This document shows positions 17,701-27,600 of a stretch of 64,000 bases of DNA, piece after piece (position 1 is the stretch's first letter; every line of letters begins with the position of its first letter). The notes below the pieces were generated by a model. That model was not told the origin of the DNA. It searched no databases and saw only the letters and a program-made list of their open reading frames with translations. The position numbers were made by a program, and so were the translations under genes. The stretch is taken from positions 186,001 to 250,000 of the forward strand of contig NCKB01000006.1 in assembly GCA_002279065.1 (NCBI GenBank), written 5' to 3'. Source of the stretch: Lysobacterales bacterium 15-68-25. GTDB taxonomy: Bacteria > Pseudomonadota > Gammaproteobacteria > Xanthomonadales > Rhodanobacteraceae.

Positions 17701-18333
17701 GGCTGCGCGCAGCGCGTTGCTGACGTCGGTCGGGGTGAGTCCCTTGGCTGCCAGCGCGGCGTTGTCCAGTTCCACCCGCACTGCGTGCGGGGTACCGCCG
17801 AACACCTGCACCTGGGCGACGCCGGGAATCTGCGCGATCGCCGGGTTGAGTAGGGTGTCGGCCAGGTCGAACAGCTTGTCCTGCGGCAGTCCGGTCGAGG
17901 TCAGCGTGATGAACAGGATCGGGATCTGCGAGGTGTCGAACTTGAAGTACTGCGGTGGCGAGGGCATGCCCGAGGGCAGGTCCGGAGCGGCGGCGTTGAT
18001 CGCCGCCTGCACGTCGCGCGCAGCCTTGTCGGCGGTGCGGTCGAAGGTGAAACGCACCATCACCGAGGCCGAGCCCTCGCTGGCGTTGCCGTACATCTCG
18101 TCCACGCCGGGGATGCGCCCGAGATGGCGCTCCAGTGGCGCCAGCACGGTGCTGGCCATGGTCTGCGCGCTGGCGCCAGGCTGCTGCGCGACCACGTACA
18201 CGCCGGGGAATTCCAGTGACGGCAACGCGGCCACACCCAGCAGCAGATAGGCGCAGATGCCAGCCAGCACCAGGCCGGCGGCCAGCAAGGAGGTGCCGAC
18301 GGGGCGGCGGATCAGTGGAGCGAAAATGTTCAT
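14761..18333 (-). CDS. RND-family efflux permease with a C-terminal membrane extension
   Basis: 1190 residues from ATG 18333 ([17 protein letters not shown]). Standard RND/AcrB-MdtB features: 12 helices, two large periplasmic loops, a [35 protein letters not shown] segment, and the proton-relay helix [22 protein letters not shown] with paired Asp. Typical members end near residue 1030. Here about 150 extra residues follow (from [20 protein letters not shown]), with about four more hydrophobic segments and a basic Pro-rich tail. No periplasmic adaptor or outer-membrane factor is adjacent, so the partners must be encoded elsewhere. Substrate unknown. Confidence 0.92.
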   Translation of the reverse strand: [1190 protein letters not shown]

Positions 18334-18525
18334 GGCGCTTCCGTGGCCTGCGGACGGTGCGACCGACCGGCACGCCGGCAAGGCGCCACGGGCACGGTGA
18401 GGGCCGCAGGGTTCAGGGTGACAGGCATGCGCGCTTTATGCCCGCATGCCCCGCATAGTGTATGTGCCTGAAGTCCCCACCATGCCGGAAGGCACGGGGG
18501 CGAGGTACCCCCGTGCAGCGGCGAG

Positions 18526-20385
18526 TCAGCCGCCCGTCGGGCGGTAGCGCAGCGTGAGGTACCAGCTGCGGCCGGGCTGGTTGAAGTAGTAGATCGTCTC
18601 GTAGCGACGGTCGAACGCGTTCGCCAACCGCCCTTCCAGTTCCCAGTGCGGCGCGAACGCCACGCTGGCGCGCAGGTCGGTGGTGGCATAGCCACCGAGG
18701 CGATGCACGTTGGCCAGGTCGTCGTAGCGTGCGCCGGCCGCGTTGAAGGTGGCGCCCACGGAGAACGTGCCGAAGTGCCGGTCGACGTCGATCCGTGCGG
18801 TGCGTTCCGGGCGGCGCGGCAGCCAGTGGCCATTGTTGGCTCCACCGTCGTCGTTGCGCGGTTGCTGCAGGGTCAGGTAGCCCTGCCAGCGCCAGCCCGC
18901 CACGGTCAGTCCGAGCTGGCCTTCCAGGCCGCGGATGCGGGCGCGGCTGAGGTTGCGGGGGTAGTAGTTCGCATCCAGCGTGATCAGCTGGTTGATGCGG
19001 GTCTGGTACGCGTTCAGTGCCCAGTTCCAGCCTTCGCCCTGCTGCGCCAGGCCCAGTTCGACACTGCGCGAGGTTTCCGGCTTCAGGTCCGGATTGCCGC
19101 TGCCGTAGGGGTAGTACAGGTCGTTGAAGGTCGGCGCATGGAAGGCGCTGCCATAGCTGGCCGACAGGCGCAGGCCACGGTCGAGCCGGTAGCCCCAGGC
19201 CAGCGCGCCGGTGTCGTGGTTGCCGAACTGGCCGTTGTGGTCGTGCCGCGCCGAGGCCTGGAACTCGTTGCGGCCGAACGTCGCCTGGTACTGCGCGAAC
19301 ACGCCGGTGTCCTGGCGGCGGTTGCCGAGGTAGCCGGTGTCGCTGGACAGGTGCTCCAGCTGGTAGTCGGTACCCAGGGTCAGCAACTGGTCGTCGGCCA
19401 GCGTGAAGTCGTTCTGCCAAGAGGCCTGGTTGCGGCGCGAGTCCGAATAGCGGACGTAGGTACCGTCGTTGTAGGTGGTGGCCTTGTCCAGGTTCTGTCC
19501 AGCACCCAGCGTGACCTGCCAGAACGGCAGGGGCCGGAACGACAGTCGCGCGCCGGCAACCTGCTGCTGGTTCAGCGCCTGGTTGCCGTAGGGCGCGCCG
19601 TCGAAATAGACGAAGTTGCGGCTGCGCAGGTACGTGGCGGCCAGCTCGGTGCCGCCGTCCCAGCGGTAGCCGGCGTTGGCCAGCGCGTTGTAGTTGCGGT
19701 AGCCGTCGGTGTCCGGCTCGTTGGCGAAGCAGCCCGCGAACACGGTGCCGGCGCCGACGCGGCAGGCGTTGATGCCGTGGGTGTATTCCCCGCCCAGGCT
19801 GAGGTTGTACCAGGCGTGCTGGCTGCCGCCGGAGAGGCCGAACTGGCCGCCCACGGTATGCCGGCTGCCGGTGGTCACGCTCAGCGACGGCACCAGCCCC
19901 TCGCCGGCATGGCCGTGGCGGGTGAAGATCTGGATCACGCCGCCGATCGCGTCGGCGCCGTACAGGCTCGAGCGCGGCCCGCGCACGATCTCGATCCGCT
20001 CGATCTGCTCCACCGGGATCTGCTCGAACGCCGGCAGGCCGGCGCTCACGGTGCCCACGCGCACGCCGTCGACCAGCAGCAGGGTGTGCGAGGAGTTGGT
20101 ACCGCGCAGGAACAGCGAGGTCTGTTCGCCCATGCCGCCGGCCTGGGTGAGGGTCACGCCGGGCAGGCCGGTCAGCAGGTCCACCAGCGATACCGGCTGC
20201 AGGCGGTCGATGTCGTCCCCGGTGATCACGGTCACCGAGGAGAGTGCGTCGTCCACGGTGATTGCCGTGCGTGTGGCTGTGACGATCACCGGGTCGAGTG
20301 ACTGGCCGGTATCTGCCGGTGCCGCGGCCGCCTGGGTTGCAGCAAGGATGGCGATCAGCGCCGCCGCGAGAATGGTCCGATTCAT
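18526..20385 (-). CDS. btuB: BtuB-like TonB-dependent vitamin B12 receptor
   Basis: 619 residues from ATG 20385: signal peptide (ILAAALIAILAATQAAAA), TonB box DPVIVTATRT, plug domain (LVDLLTGLPGVTLTQAGGMGEQTSLFLRGTNSSHTLLLVDGVRVG), then a 22-strand barrel ending in RSWYLTLRYRPTGG. The length and plug resemble BtuB, the cobalamin importer. The cobalamin riboswitch upstream on the same strand supports the call strongly. High B12 would shut expression off. Frames continuing upstream to 20574 run through the riboswitch leader and are not coding. Confidence 0.92.
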   Translation of the reverse strand: MNRTILAAALIAILAATQAAAAPADTGQSLDPVIVTATRTAITVDDALSSVTVITGDDIDRLQPVSLVDLLTGLPGVTLTQAGGMGEQTSLFLRGTNSSHTLLLVDGVRVGTVSAGLPAFEQIPVEQIERIEIVRGPRSSLYGADAIGGVIQIFTRHGHAGEGLVPSLSVTTGSRHTVGGQFGLSGGSQHAWYNLSLGGEYTHGINACRVGAGTVFAGCFANEPDTDGYRNYNALANAGYRWDGGTELAATYLRSRNFVYFDGAPYGNQALNQQQVAGARLSFRPLPFWQVTLGAGQNLDKATTYNDGTYVRYSDSRRNQASWQNDFTLADDQLLTLGTDYQLEHLSSDTGYLGNRRQDTGVFAQYQATFGRNEFQASARHDHNGQFGNHDTGALAWGYRLDRGLRLSASYGSAFHAPTFNDLYYPYGSGNPDLKPETSRSVELGLAQQGEGWNWALNAYQTRINQLITLDANYYPRNLSRARIRGLEGQLGLTVAGWRWQGYLTLQQPRNDDGGANNGHWLPRRPERTARIDVDRHFGTFSVGATFNAAGARYDDLANVHRLGGYATTDLRASVAFAPHWELEGRLANAFDRRYETIYYFNQPGRSWYLTLRYRPTGG

Positions 20386-20524
20386 GAGGTCTGCCCTTTG
20401 CCGTGCACCCGCGCACGGCTCGAAGAGGAATGAGCTGGCGGCAGGCAGGAACGGGCAGCGACGCGTGCGTGGCAAGAAGGCCGCGCACGAAACCGCAGCC
20501 TCGCCCACCGCGAGCCGCCAGGAC

Positions 20525-20735
20525 AGTGAATCGGGCCGGTCTCCGGGCTCGCGGGTGACATGCGTTCGATGCATGTACCGGACGACACCTTCCCATGCCT
20601 GAGCACAGTGGTCTTGCCTTCGTCCGGCGGATCACCCGCCTACCGTTGCGGGGGCAGCGCCGGCTTGGTTGCGCGTGGACACGCGACGCACCGGCTTCCC
20701 GTTTCATCCCCCGGACTAGCCGTAGGGGACACCCG
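20525..20735 (-). ncRNA. Cobalamin (AdoCbl) riboswitch upstream of btuB
   Basis: Read on the minus strand, the segment has the ordered conserved blocks of the cobalamin aptamer. They are GGGAAGCCGGTG, then GCTGCCCCCGCAACGGTAGG (rc of 20639-20658), ACCACTG near 20613, CATGGGAAGG, and the B12 box GAGCCCGGAGACCGGCC at about 20527-20551. It stands about 140 bases before the btuB start. Binding of adenosylcobalamin is expected to repress BtuB synthesis. Outer borders are approximate because P1 was judged by eye. Confidence 0.93.
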
Positions 20736-21056
20736 AAACGCCGACCACTATATATGGTGTGAAGGGACGCTCACAAGAAGATTGTTTCTCGAAGAGAACA
20801 AGCGACCGCAAAAGACCATTTTGGTGCTCCCATTGTGGCCAATCTCCGGAAATTCGCACTTTTTTGCGACTTAACGGTGGTTTTATGTTGACGTAAGAAC
20901 GTGCGGCGTCGCAGTGTGTGCCTGCTGCGAAAGACCCTGTCCCCTCCACCTATGCCGGCAGGACAGCACGTCCGGGGAAAGCCGGCGGGGGATTGCGCGC
21001 AGCGCATCGCAAATTCTTACGTATGCCCTCTGGGCGTTTTGGGGAGTAACGAACTG
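20736..21056 (+). promoter_or_regulatory. AT-richer divergent promoter region and leader of the first Oar-like receptor
   Basis: The 150 bases before about 20890 are clearly AT-richer than their surroundings and must hold the btuB-riboswitch promoter (minus) and the receptor promoter (plus). ACGTAAGAA at 20891-20899 and its exact reverse complement TTCTTACGT at 21014-21022 flank the leader. GGGGAG at about 21041 is the ribosome site for ATG 21057. No gene is convincing here. Confidence 0.4.
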
Positions 21057-24050
21057 ATGAGTACGAACAAGCACCTTGCCGCACAGCGCTGGCGCCGTAC
21101 GGCTCTCGCTGTCGCGCTTGGCATGAGCTTCACCGGCACTGCGCTGGCGCAGTCGCGTTCCGCGGGCACGATCTTCGGCAACGCCGACGCGGGCAGCCAG
21201 ATCACCATCAAGAGTCAGGACACGGGCTTGACTCGTACCATCACCGTCGGGTCTTCCGGCCGGTACCAGGCGTCTGAGCTGCCGTTGGGCACCTATACCG
21301 TCAGCGTCGTGCGGGACGGTTCGGTGGCATCGTCTCGTGAGAACGTCCAGGTCGGTGTCGGCGGTACCGAAGTCGATTTCACTGCGCAGAATCTGAGTGC
21401 AGTCACGGTCTCCGCAAATGCGCTGCCGGCGATCGACGTGAGTTCGGTCGACACCAGCGTGAGCCTCTCGTCCACCGTGCTCAACCAGGTTCCGGTCGCT
21501 CGCGACGTGACCCAGGCGGCCATCCTGGCGCCCTCGGTGCTGCCGGCCGACTCCCGTTACGGCAACTCTGTGTCGTTCGGTGGCTCCGCCGCTTCGGAGA
21601 ACGCCTACTTCATCAATGGCTATCCGGTCACCAATTCGCTGACCAACATCGGTGCGACCACGCTGCCGTTCGACGCGATCGCTTCCGAGGAGGTGATCAC
21701 CGGCGGTTACAGCGCGCGCTACGGTCGTTCGACCGGCGGCGTGATCAACGTCGTCACCAAGTCGGGCACCAACGAATGGAAGCTCGGCGGCCTGGTGACC
21801 TGGGAGCCGGAAAGCCTCCGCGCCAGCCGCAAGGACATCTATCGTCCGATCGGTCCGGGCTACAAGACCGACGGCACGCTGTACCGCGACTACAGCAGCT
21901 ACGTGTCCAACCCGTTCACGTACGGCCTGTACGCCGGCGGTCCGCTGATCAAGGATCGCCTGTTCATCTATGCGACCGCCGAGTTCGAGAAGGACAACCG
22001 TGCCTCCAATGGCATCGAGTCGGCCAACCCGGCCACCGCCTACAGCCGCGACGCCTACAAGCAGCCGCGTTGGCTGACCAAGATCGACTGGAACATCAAC
22101 GATTCGAACATCCTCGAGTTCACCGGCATCTCGGACAAGACCGAGCGCACGAATTCCCTGTATTCGTACAACTTCACCGATCGCACCCACGGCACCGACA
22201 AGGTGGGTGGCTATCGCTACAAGGATGGCGGCGAGACCTACATCGGCAAGTACACCAGCTACCTGACCGACAACCTCACCCTGAGCGCGCAGTACGGCCG
22301 CCAGAACGTGATCCACTACTCGGCGCCGTTCGGCTATGACCCGAGCCAGGTGTATGTGCAGGACAACCGCGTCGGTATCCCGGCGGACCAGGTCATCAAC
22401 GGCAACCAGCCGTACTACAACCTCAACGACCCGGATGCCTACGACAAGACCAACGGTTATCGCGTCGACCTCGAGTGGCACCTGGGCGATCACGACCTCA
22501 GCGGCGGTATCGACGTGGCCAACGCCGAGTCCCGCGCCGGTACCACGGTTTCCGGTCCTGGCTACGGGTGGTTCTACGCGCACACGGACGGCGGCGACAT
22601 TCCGAACAGCGGCGGCCTGACCACGGCGCCGAACAGCGACTACGTCTTCAAGCAGATCTACACCAACGGCGGTACGTTCAAGGTCAAGCAGAAGGCCTAC
22701 TACATCCAGGATCGCTGGCAGGTCTCGGATCGCTGGCTGGTGTCGATCGGCCTGCGCAACGACAGCTTCAAGAACTACAACTCCGACGGCATCGAGTACG
22801 TCAGCCAGAACAACCAGTGGGCGCCGCGCCTGGGTGCTAGCTGGGACGTGAACGGTGATTCGTCGCTGAAGATCTACGCCAATGCGGGCCGCTACTTCCT
22901 GGCCCTGCCGAACAACGTGGCGGTGCGCGGGGCATCGGGCTCCACCTTCACCACCGAGTACTTCACCTACACCGGTGTCGACCCGGCCACGGGCGCGCCG
23001 ACCGGTACGGCTCCGCTCGGCAACGGCCCGTACTCCTCGAACAACGAGTTCGGCCAGGCGCCCGATCCCCGCACGGTGGCTGCCGCCAACCTGAAGTCGC
23101 ACTACCAGGACGAGTTCATCGTCGGCATGCAGCAGGCGCTGGGCGAGCGGTGGAACTGGGGTGCGCGCCTGCAGTACCGCGACCTGAAGTCGGCCATCGA
23201 CGATATCTGCGACAACCGCCCCGTGCTCGAGTACATGGCGGCGCACAACATCGCGGTGGATCCGAACTACAACTATTCGCCAGACTGCCGCCTGTTCAAT
23301 CCGGGCGAGAACAACACGCTCCTGATCGACATTCCCGATGCCGCGGGAAGCACCGACCTCGTGCCGATTCCTTTCACCAAGGAAAACACCGGCATGTATC
23401 TCAAGCGCCGCTACATCGGGCTGGATCTCTTCCTGGAGCATCCGTTCGACGGCAAGTGGTTCGGTCGCGTCGACTACACGCTGTCCCACAACTTCGGTAA
23501 CGCCGAGGGTCAGCTCGACTCCGACATCGGCCAGCAGGACGTGTCGCAGACCGTGCTGTTCGACCACAAGGAGCTGATGGCGTACGGCGGCGGCAACCTG
23601 CCGAACGATCGCCGCCACGTACTGAAGGCCTATGGCTACTTCCAGTACACGCCCGAGTGGCGCTTCGGCGGCACGCTGATCGCCCGCACCGGCCGCCCGA
23701 AGAGCTGCCTGGGCTACAACCCTGACGGCAGCGACTTCTTCTACAACTACCTGGACTATGGCCGTTACTACCATTATTGCGATGGCAAGCCGGTGCCGCG
23801 TGGCAGCGTGGGTCGTCTCCCGACCGACGTCCAGCTGAGCCTCAACGCGGCGTACCTGCCGCGGTGGGCGCCGGGCCTGCAGATCCAGCTCGATGTGTTC
23901 AACGTGCTGGACAAGCAGGTGGCGCAGAACGTGGAAGAGCGTGGCGAGCTGGGTGGCCAGGGCGTTGTCGCGTCGAACCGTTACCAGGTCATCAGCTACG
24001 ACGCACCGCGGTCGTTCCGTCTGACCGCCCGTTACGACTTCTCGCTCTAA
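21057..24050 (+). CDS. Oar-like TonB-dependent receptor with carboxypeptidase-regulatory-like domain (1)
   Basis: 997 residues from ATG 21057. The signal peptide ends ALAQSRSAG. A carboxypeptidase-regulatory-like beta-sandwich (about 35-115) follows: TIFGNADAGSQITIKSQDTGLTRTITVGSSGRYQASELPLGTYTV. Next come a spacer with LSAVTVSANALPAIDVSSVDT, a plug domain (FDAIASEEVITGGYSARYGRSTGGVINVVTKSGTN), and a large barrel ending in PRSFRLTARYDFSL. Family members are outer-membrane importers of large substrates such as oligosaccharides or peptides; the ligand is unknown. It is a close paralogue of the next gene, both followed by strong terminators, so each has its own transcript. Confidence 0.93.
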   Translation: MSTNKHLAAQRWRRTALAVALGMSFTGTALAQSRSAGTIFGNADAGSQITIKSQDTGLTRTITVGSSGRYQASELPLGTYTVSVVRDGSVASSRENVQVGVGGTEVDFTAQNLSAVTVSANALPAIDVSSVDTSVSLSSTVLNQVPVARDVTQAAILAPSVLPADSRYGNSVSFGGSAASENAYFINGYPVTNSLTNIGATTLPFDAIASEEVITGGYSARYGRSTGGVINVVTKSGTNEWKLGGLVTWEPESLRASRKDIYRPIGPGYKTDGTLYRDYSSYVSNPFTYGLYAGGPLIKDRLFIYATAEFEKDNRASNGIESANPATAYSRDAYKQPRWLTKIDWNINDSNILEFTGISDKTERTNSLYSYNFTDRTHGTDKVGGYRYKDGGETYIGKYTSYLTDNLTLSAQYGRQNVIHYSAPFGYDPSQVYVQDNRVGIPADQVINGNQPYYNLNDPDAYDKTNGYRVDLEWHLGDHDLSGGIDVANAESRAGTTVSGPGYGWFYAHTDGGDIPNSGGLTTAPNSDYVFKQIYTNGGTFKVKQKAYYIQDRWQVSDRWLVSIGLRNDSFKNYNSDGIEYVSQNNQWAPRLGASWDVNGDSSLKIYANAGRYFLALPNNVAVRGASGSTFTTEYFTYTGVDPATGAPTGTAPLGNGPYSSNNEFGQAPDPRTVAAANLKSHYQDEFIVGMQQALGERWNWGARLQYRDLKSAIDDICDNRPVLEYMAAHNIAVDPNYNYSPDCRLFNPGENNTLLIDIPDAAGSTDLVPIPFTKENTGMYLKRRYIGLDLFLEHPFDGKWFGRVDYTLSHNFGNAEGQLDSDIGQQDVSQTVLFDHKELMAYGGGNLPNDRRHVLKAYGYFQYTPEWRFGGTLIARTGRPKSCLGYNPDGSDFFYNYLDYGRYYHYCDGKPVPRGSVGRLPTDVQLSLNAAYLPRWAPGLQIQLDVFNVLDKQVAQNVEERGELGGQGVVASNRYQVISYDAPRSFRLTARYDFSL

Positions 24051-24099
24051 ATCGAGAAGCCGGGCCGCGGCGGATGTTCTCCGCGGCCGAAGAACCAAA

Positions 24100-24134
24100 A
24101 GAGGGCCGCCCGATGGTTGGGCGGCCCTCTTTTT
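24100..24134 (+). terminator. Rho-independent terminator after the first Oar-like receptor
   Basis: Perfect 12-base arms (AGAGGGCCGCCC / GGGCGGCCCTCT) with a 7-base loop are followed by TTTTT. It lies 50 bases after the stop codon. Confidence 0.92.
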
Positions 24135-24365
24135 GCCCGCCACGCCACTGCGCTCCCCCTCGCCGTGCTGCCGGCTCCCCGGCGGGCAAGCCGGGGCGCC
24201 CGATCTGGCCACGCGGACAACCGGATTTCATCCTCCTGTCCGATCCCGGGAGGATGTGCGGGGTCGAAGCTGCGACGCGCCCCATGACAGATCTCGCGGG
24301 GGAACAGATATTCCGAGGCGAGAGAGCCTCCTGGACGAGGAGAGCCGATCGTGGCGTCCCTCATG

Positions 24366-24379
24366 CGTAAGTTCTTACG
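24366..24379. promoter_or_regulatory. Palindromic operator candidate before the second Oar-like receptor
   Basis: CGTAAGTTCTTACG has perfect 6-base arms around TT. It shares the GTAAGAA/TTCTTAC core with the two sites ahead of the first receptor. A weak -35-like TTGACT (24397-24402) lies 17 bases downstream. The following 200-base leader to ATG 24612 shows no other gene. Confidence 0.45.
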
Positions 24380-24611
24380 AATTTGCTAAGAAAAAGTTGA
24401 CTGCCTGTTAGGGGTGACGATAGCGTTCAACCGCCTAGCTTCTGGCTTGTCACCCCCATTGCGGGTGGTCTCGATCAGGACATGATGGTGATGGGCAGTT
24501 CTCGGGGCAGGAGAGATGCTCCGACAGCAAGAGCAGCAAATGGGGATGATTCGCTGGGCTTGTCTTGATTGTTTTTCTGAACCCGCAAGGGTCCACTTGG
24601 GGAGAAATTTT

Positions 24612-27600
24612 ATGAGTAAGCGTCTGTTTACGCGCGGCTCGCAGCCGCGTCGCAACGCTCTGGTGATCGCTCTGGCGATGGGGCTCGTTGGAGCCGCTGG
24701 TGTCGCCAACGCGCAGAGCACCACGGGCAGCATCTTCGGCCAGGCGGCTCCTGGCGACACGGTCAGCGTCACGTCCGCCGCCACCGGTCTGAGCCGCGAC
24801 GTCACGGTCGACAGCTCCGGCCGCTATCGCGTCTCCAGCCTGCCGGTCGGCACCTACACCGTGACCCTCAAGAAGGACGGTTCGGTGGTCGACACGCGCA
24901 ACGGCGTGAGCATCGCGCCCAACGCCGGCAGCGCGGTGAACTTCGACACCAGTGCCACCAACCTCTCCGCCGTGACCGTCACCGGCAACGCCCTGCCGGC
25001 CATCGACGTCAGTAGCGTCAACTCGAGCACGGTGATCACCGCGGCCGACCTGCAGAAGCTGCCGGTGTCCCGCAACGCCGAATCGATCGCCCTGCTGGCG
25101 CCGAATACGGCCCCGGGCAGCAGCTACTTCGGCAATGCGGTCGCCTTCGGCGGTTCGAGCGTGTCCGAGAACGCTTACTACGTGAACGGCTACACCACCG
25201 GCGAGCCGTACAAGAACATCGGCGGCTTCCAGCTGCCCTACGGCGCGATCGACCAGCAGGAAACGATCACCGGCGGCTACAGCGCCAAGTATGGCCGCTC
25301 CGATGGCGGCGTGATCAACCAGATCGGCAAGCGCGGCACCAACGAGTGGCACTTCGGTGCCCAGGTCGTGTGGGAGCCCCGCTACTTCGAGGGCAACCCG
25401 AAGAGCACCTACTATCCGCATCCCACCATTCCGGGCCCCGCGGGTACCACCACGTACACGATCGCCAACCCCTCGCTGCCGGGCACGATCTACCAGTACC
25501 GCGGTGACAACAAGCAGTGGCAGACGATCTACTCGGCTTACGTCGGCGGTCCGCTGATCAAGGACAAGCTGTACATGTTCGTCGCTGCCGAGACGAGCAA
25601 GACGCAGTCGACCGACGTCGGTACCACTGCCGTGGCAACGCCCACGGTGGCTTACAACACCGACAAGAAGACCAAGTTCTACGGCAAGTTGGACTGGAAC
25701 ATCACCGACAACAACGTCCTTGAACTGACCGCCCTGAAGAACAACGACAGCAGCGGCAACGGTTCGTTCTACACGTACAACTACAACACGTTCAAGAGCG
25801 GCTCCTACGTCGCCGGCAACAACGTGTCCAAGGACAATGCCCAGTTCTACATCGGGCACTTCACCAGCTACATCTCCGACAACGCCACGCTGAGCATCCT
25901 GTACGGCAAGGCCAAGTTCCAGGATCCGACCAGCTACGGCAACCGCAGCCCGCTGCCGTACATCTCCGGCGTGACCGTCATCACGCCGTCCAAGCTCCCC
26001 GCGGGCGGCATCTCGAACGACCAGACCAACCGTCGCTGGTATTCGAACAGTGCCTCCAACGGCACCCATGGCCTGCGCGTCGACTTCGACTACCGCCTGG
26101 GTGATCACGACCTGGCGGTCGGTATCGACAACATGTACTACCAGGCCAAGAACCAGGGCCCGTCGCAGACCAACCCGTTCAACCCCAGCATCGACTATTT
26201 CTGGGGCTATCGCGCGAACGGTACGGTGCGCAAGTACACCATCGGCTGGGAGACCAGCATGTCGATGGCGCAGAAGGCCTTCTACCTGCAGGACAACTGG
26301 CAGGTCACGTCGAACCTGCTGCTGAACATCGGCCTGCGCAACGACCACTTCACCAACTACAACGACCAAGGCAAGCCCTTCGTCGACGAGAAGAACCAGT
26401 GGGAGCCGCGTATCGGCGCCAGCTGGGACGTCAACGGCGATTCCTCGTTCAAGATCTACGGCAACATTGGTCGCTACTACCTCGCGCTGCCGGACAACGC
26501 GGCGGAGCGTGCAGCGAATATCTCGACCTACACCTGGCAGACCTACACCTACACCAGTGTCGATGCCAACGGCATTCCGCAGGGCCTGGCCCCGGTCGGT
26601 GGACTGGTGTCGCCTGACGGCGAGTTCGGTAAGCCGAAGGATCCGCAGCAGGTCACCGCGCGGAACCTGGCGCCGGAGTACATGGACGAGTTCATCGCCG
26701 GCTTCGACAAGCAGCTGAACGACAAGTGGACCTACGGCGCCAAGGCCATGTGGCGCGACCTGAAGCAGGCGATCGACGACGAGTGCTCGCCGGGCCAGAT
26801 CGCGGCGAAGATGACCAAGCTGGGTTTGGATCCGAACAATTACTCGGATTCGATCTACGGCCCGGCCTACTGCCGCCTGATCAACCCCGGCAAGACCAAC
26901 ACCATGCTGGTTAGGGCCAACGCCGGCAGCGGTGCGAGCGACGTGATCGTCCCGATGAGCCGCTCGGATTGGGGCTTCACCCAGGGTGTGAAGCGCAAGG
27001 TCGGCTCGGTCAACCTGTACCTGGAGCATCCGTTCGACGGCAAGTGGCAGGCGCGCATCGATTACACCTGGAGCCGTGGCTTCGGCAACACCGAGGGTCA
27101 GGTGCGCTCCGACTTCGGTCAGTCCGACGTGTCCAAGACCGAAGACTGGGATGCCTGGCAGCTGATGGAAGGCCAGAACGGCGAGCTGTTCAACATCCGC
27201 AAGCACTCGATCCGCATCCGCGGCGCCTACCAGATCACGCCGGAATGGCTGGTGTCCGGTACGCTGCTGGCGCAGTCGGGCGTGCCGCTGGAGTGCCTGG
27301 GCTACTACGGTCCGAACGGCGACGGCGACCCGGTTGGCTATGGCCCGAACTACCACTGGTGCGCCGGCAAGATCGTGCATCCGGGCTACAAGCACACGCC
27401 TTGGACCAAGCCGCTCAACCTCGGCGTGCACTACACGCCGGAATTCGCGGACAAGAAGCTCGCGTTCAACCTGGACATCTTCAACGTGTTCAACGAGCAG
27501 AAGGCGACCCAGGTGGACATCACCCAGGACGCAGACGTGGGCTACATCAGCAACACCTTCATGATGCCGACCTTCTACGAAGCCCCGCGCATGGTGCGTC

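Noticed and set aside
13165-17853. Very long open frame on the plus strand (over 1500 codons)
   Set aside because: It is antisense to the M16 and RND genes, has Arg/Gly/His/Gln-rich composition typical of high-GC shadow frames, and shows no domain.
20386-20574. N-terminal extension of btuB up to 20574
   Set aside because: It would translate the riboswitch leader; the signal peptide starts at 20385.
24450-27431. Nearly 1000-codon open frame antisense to the second receptor
   Set aside because: Composition is a mirror of the receptor codons, with no start signal or domain.
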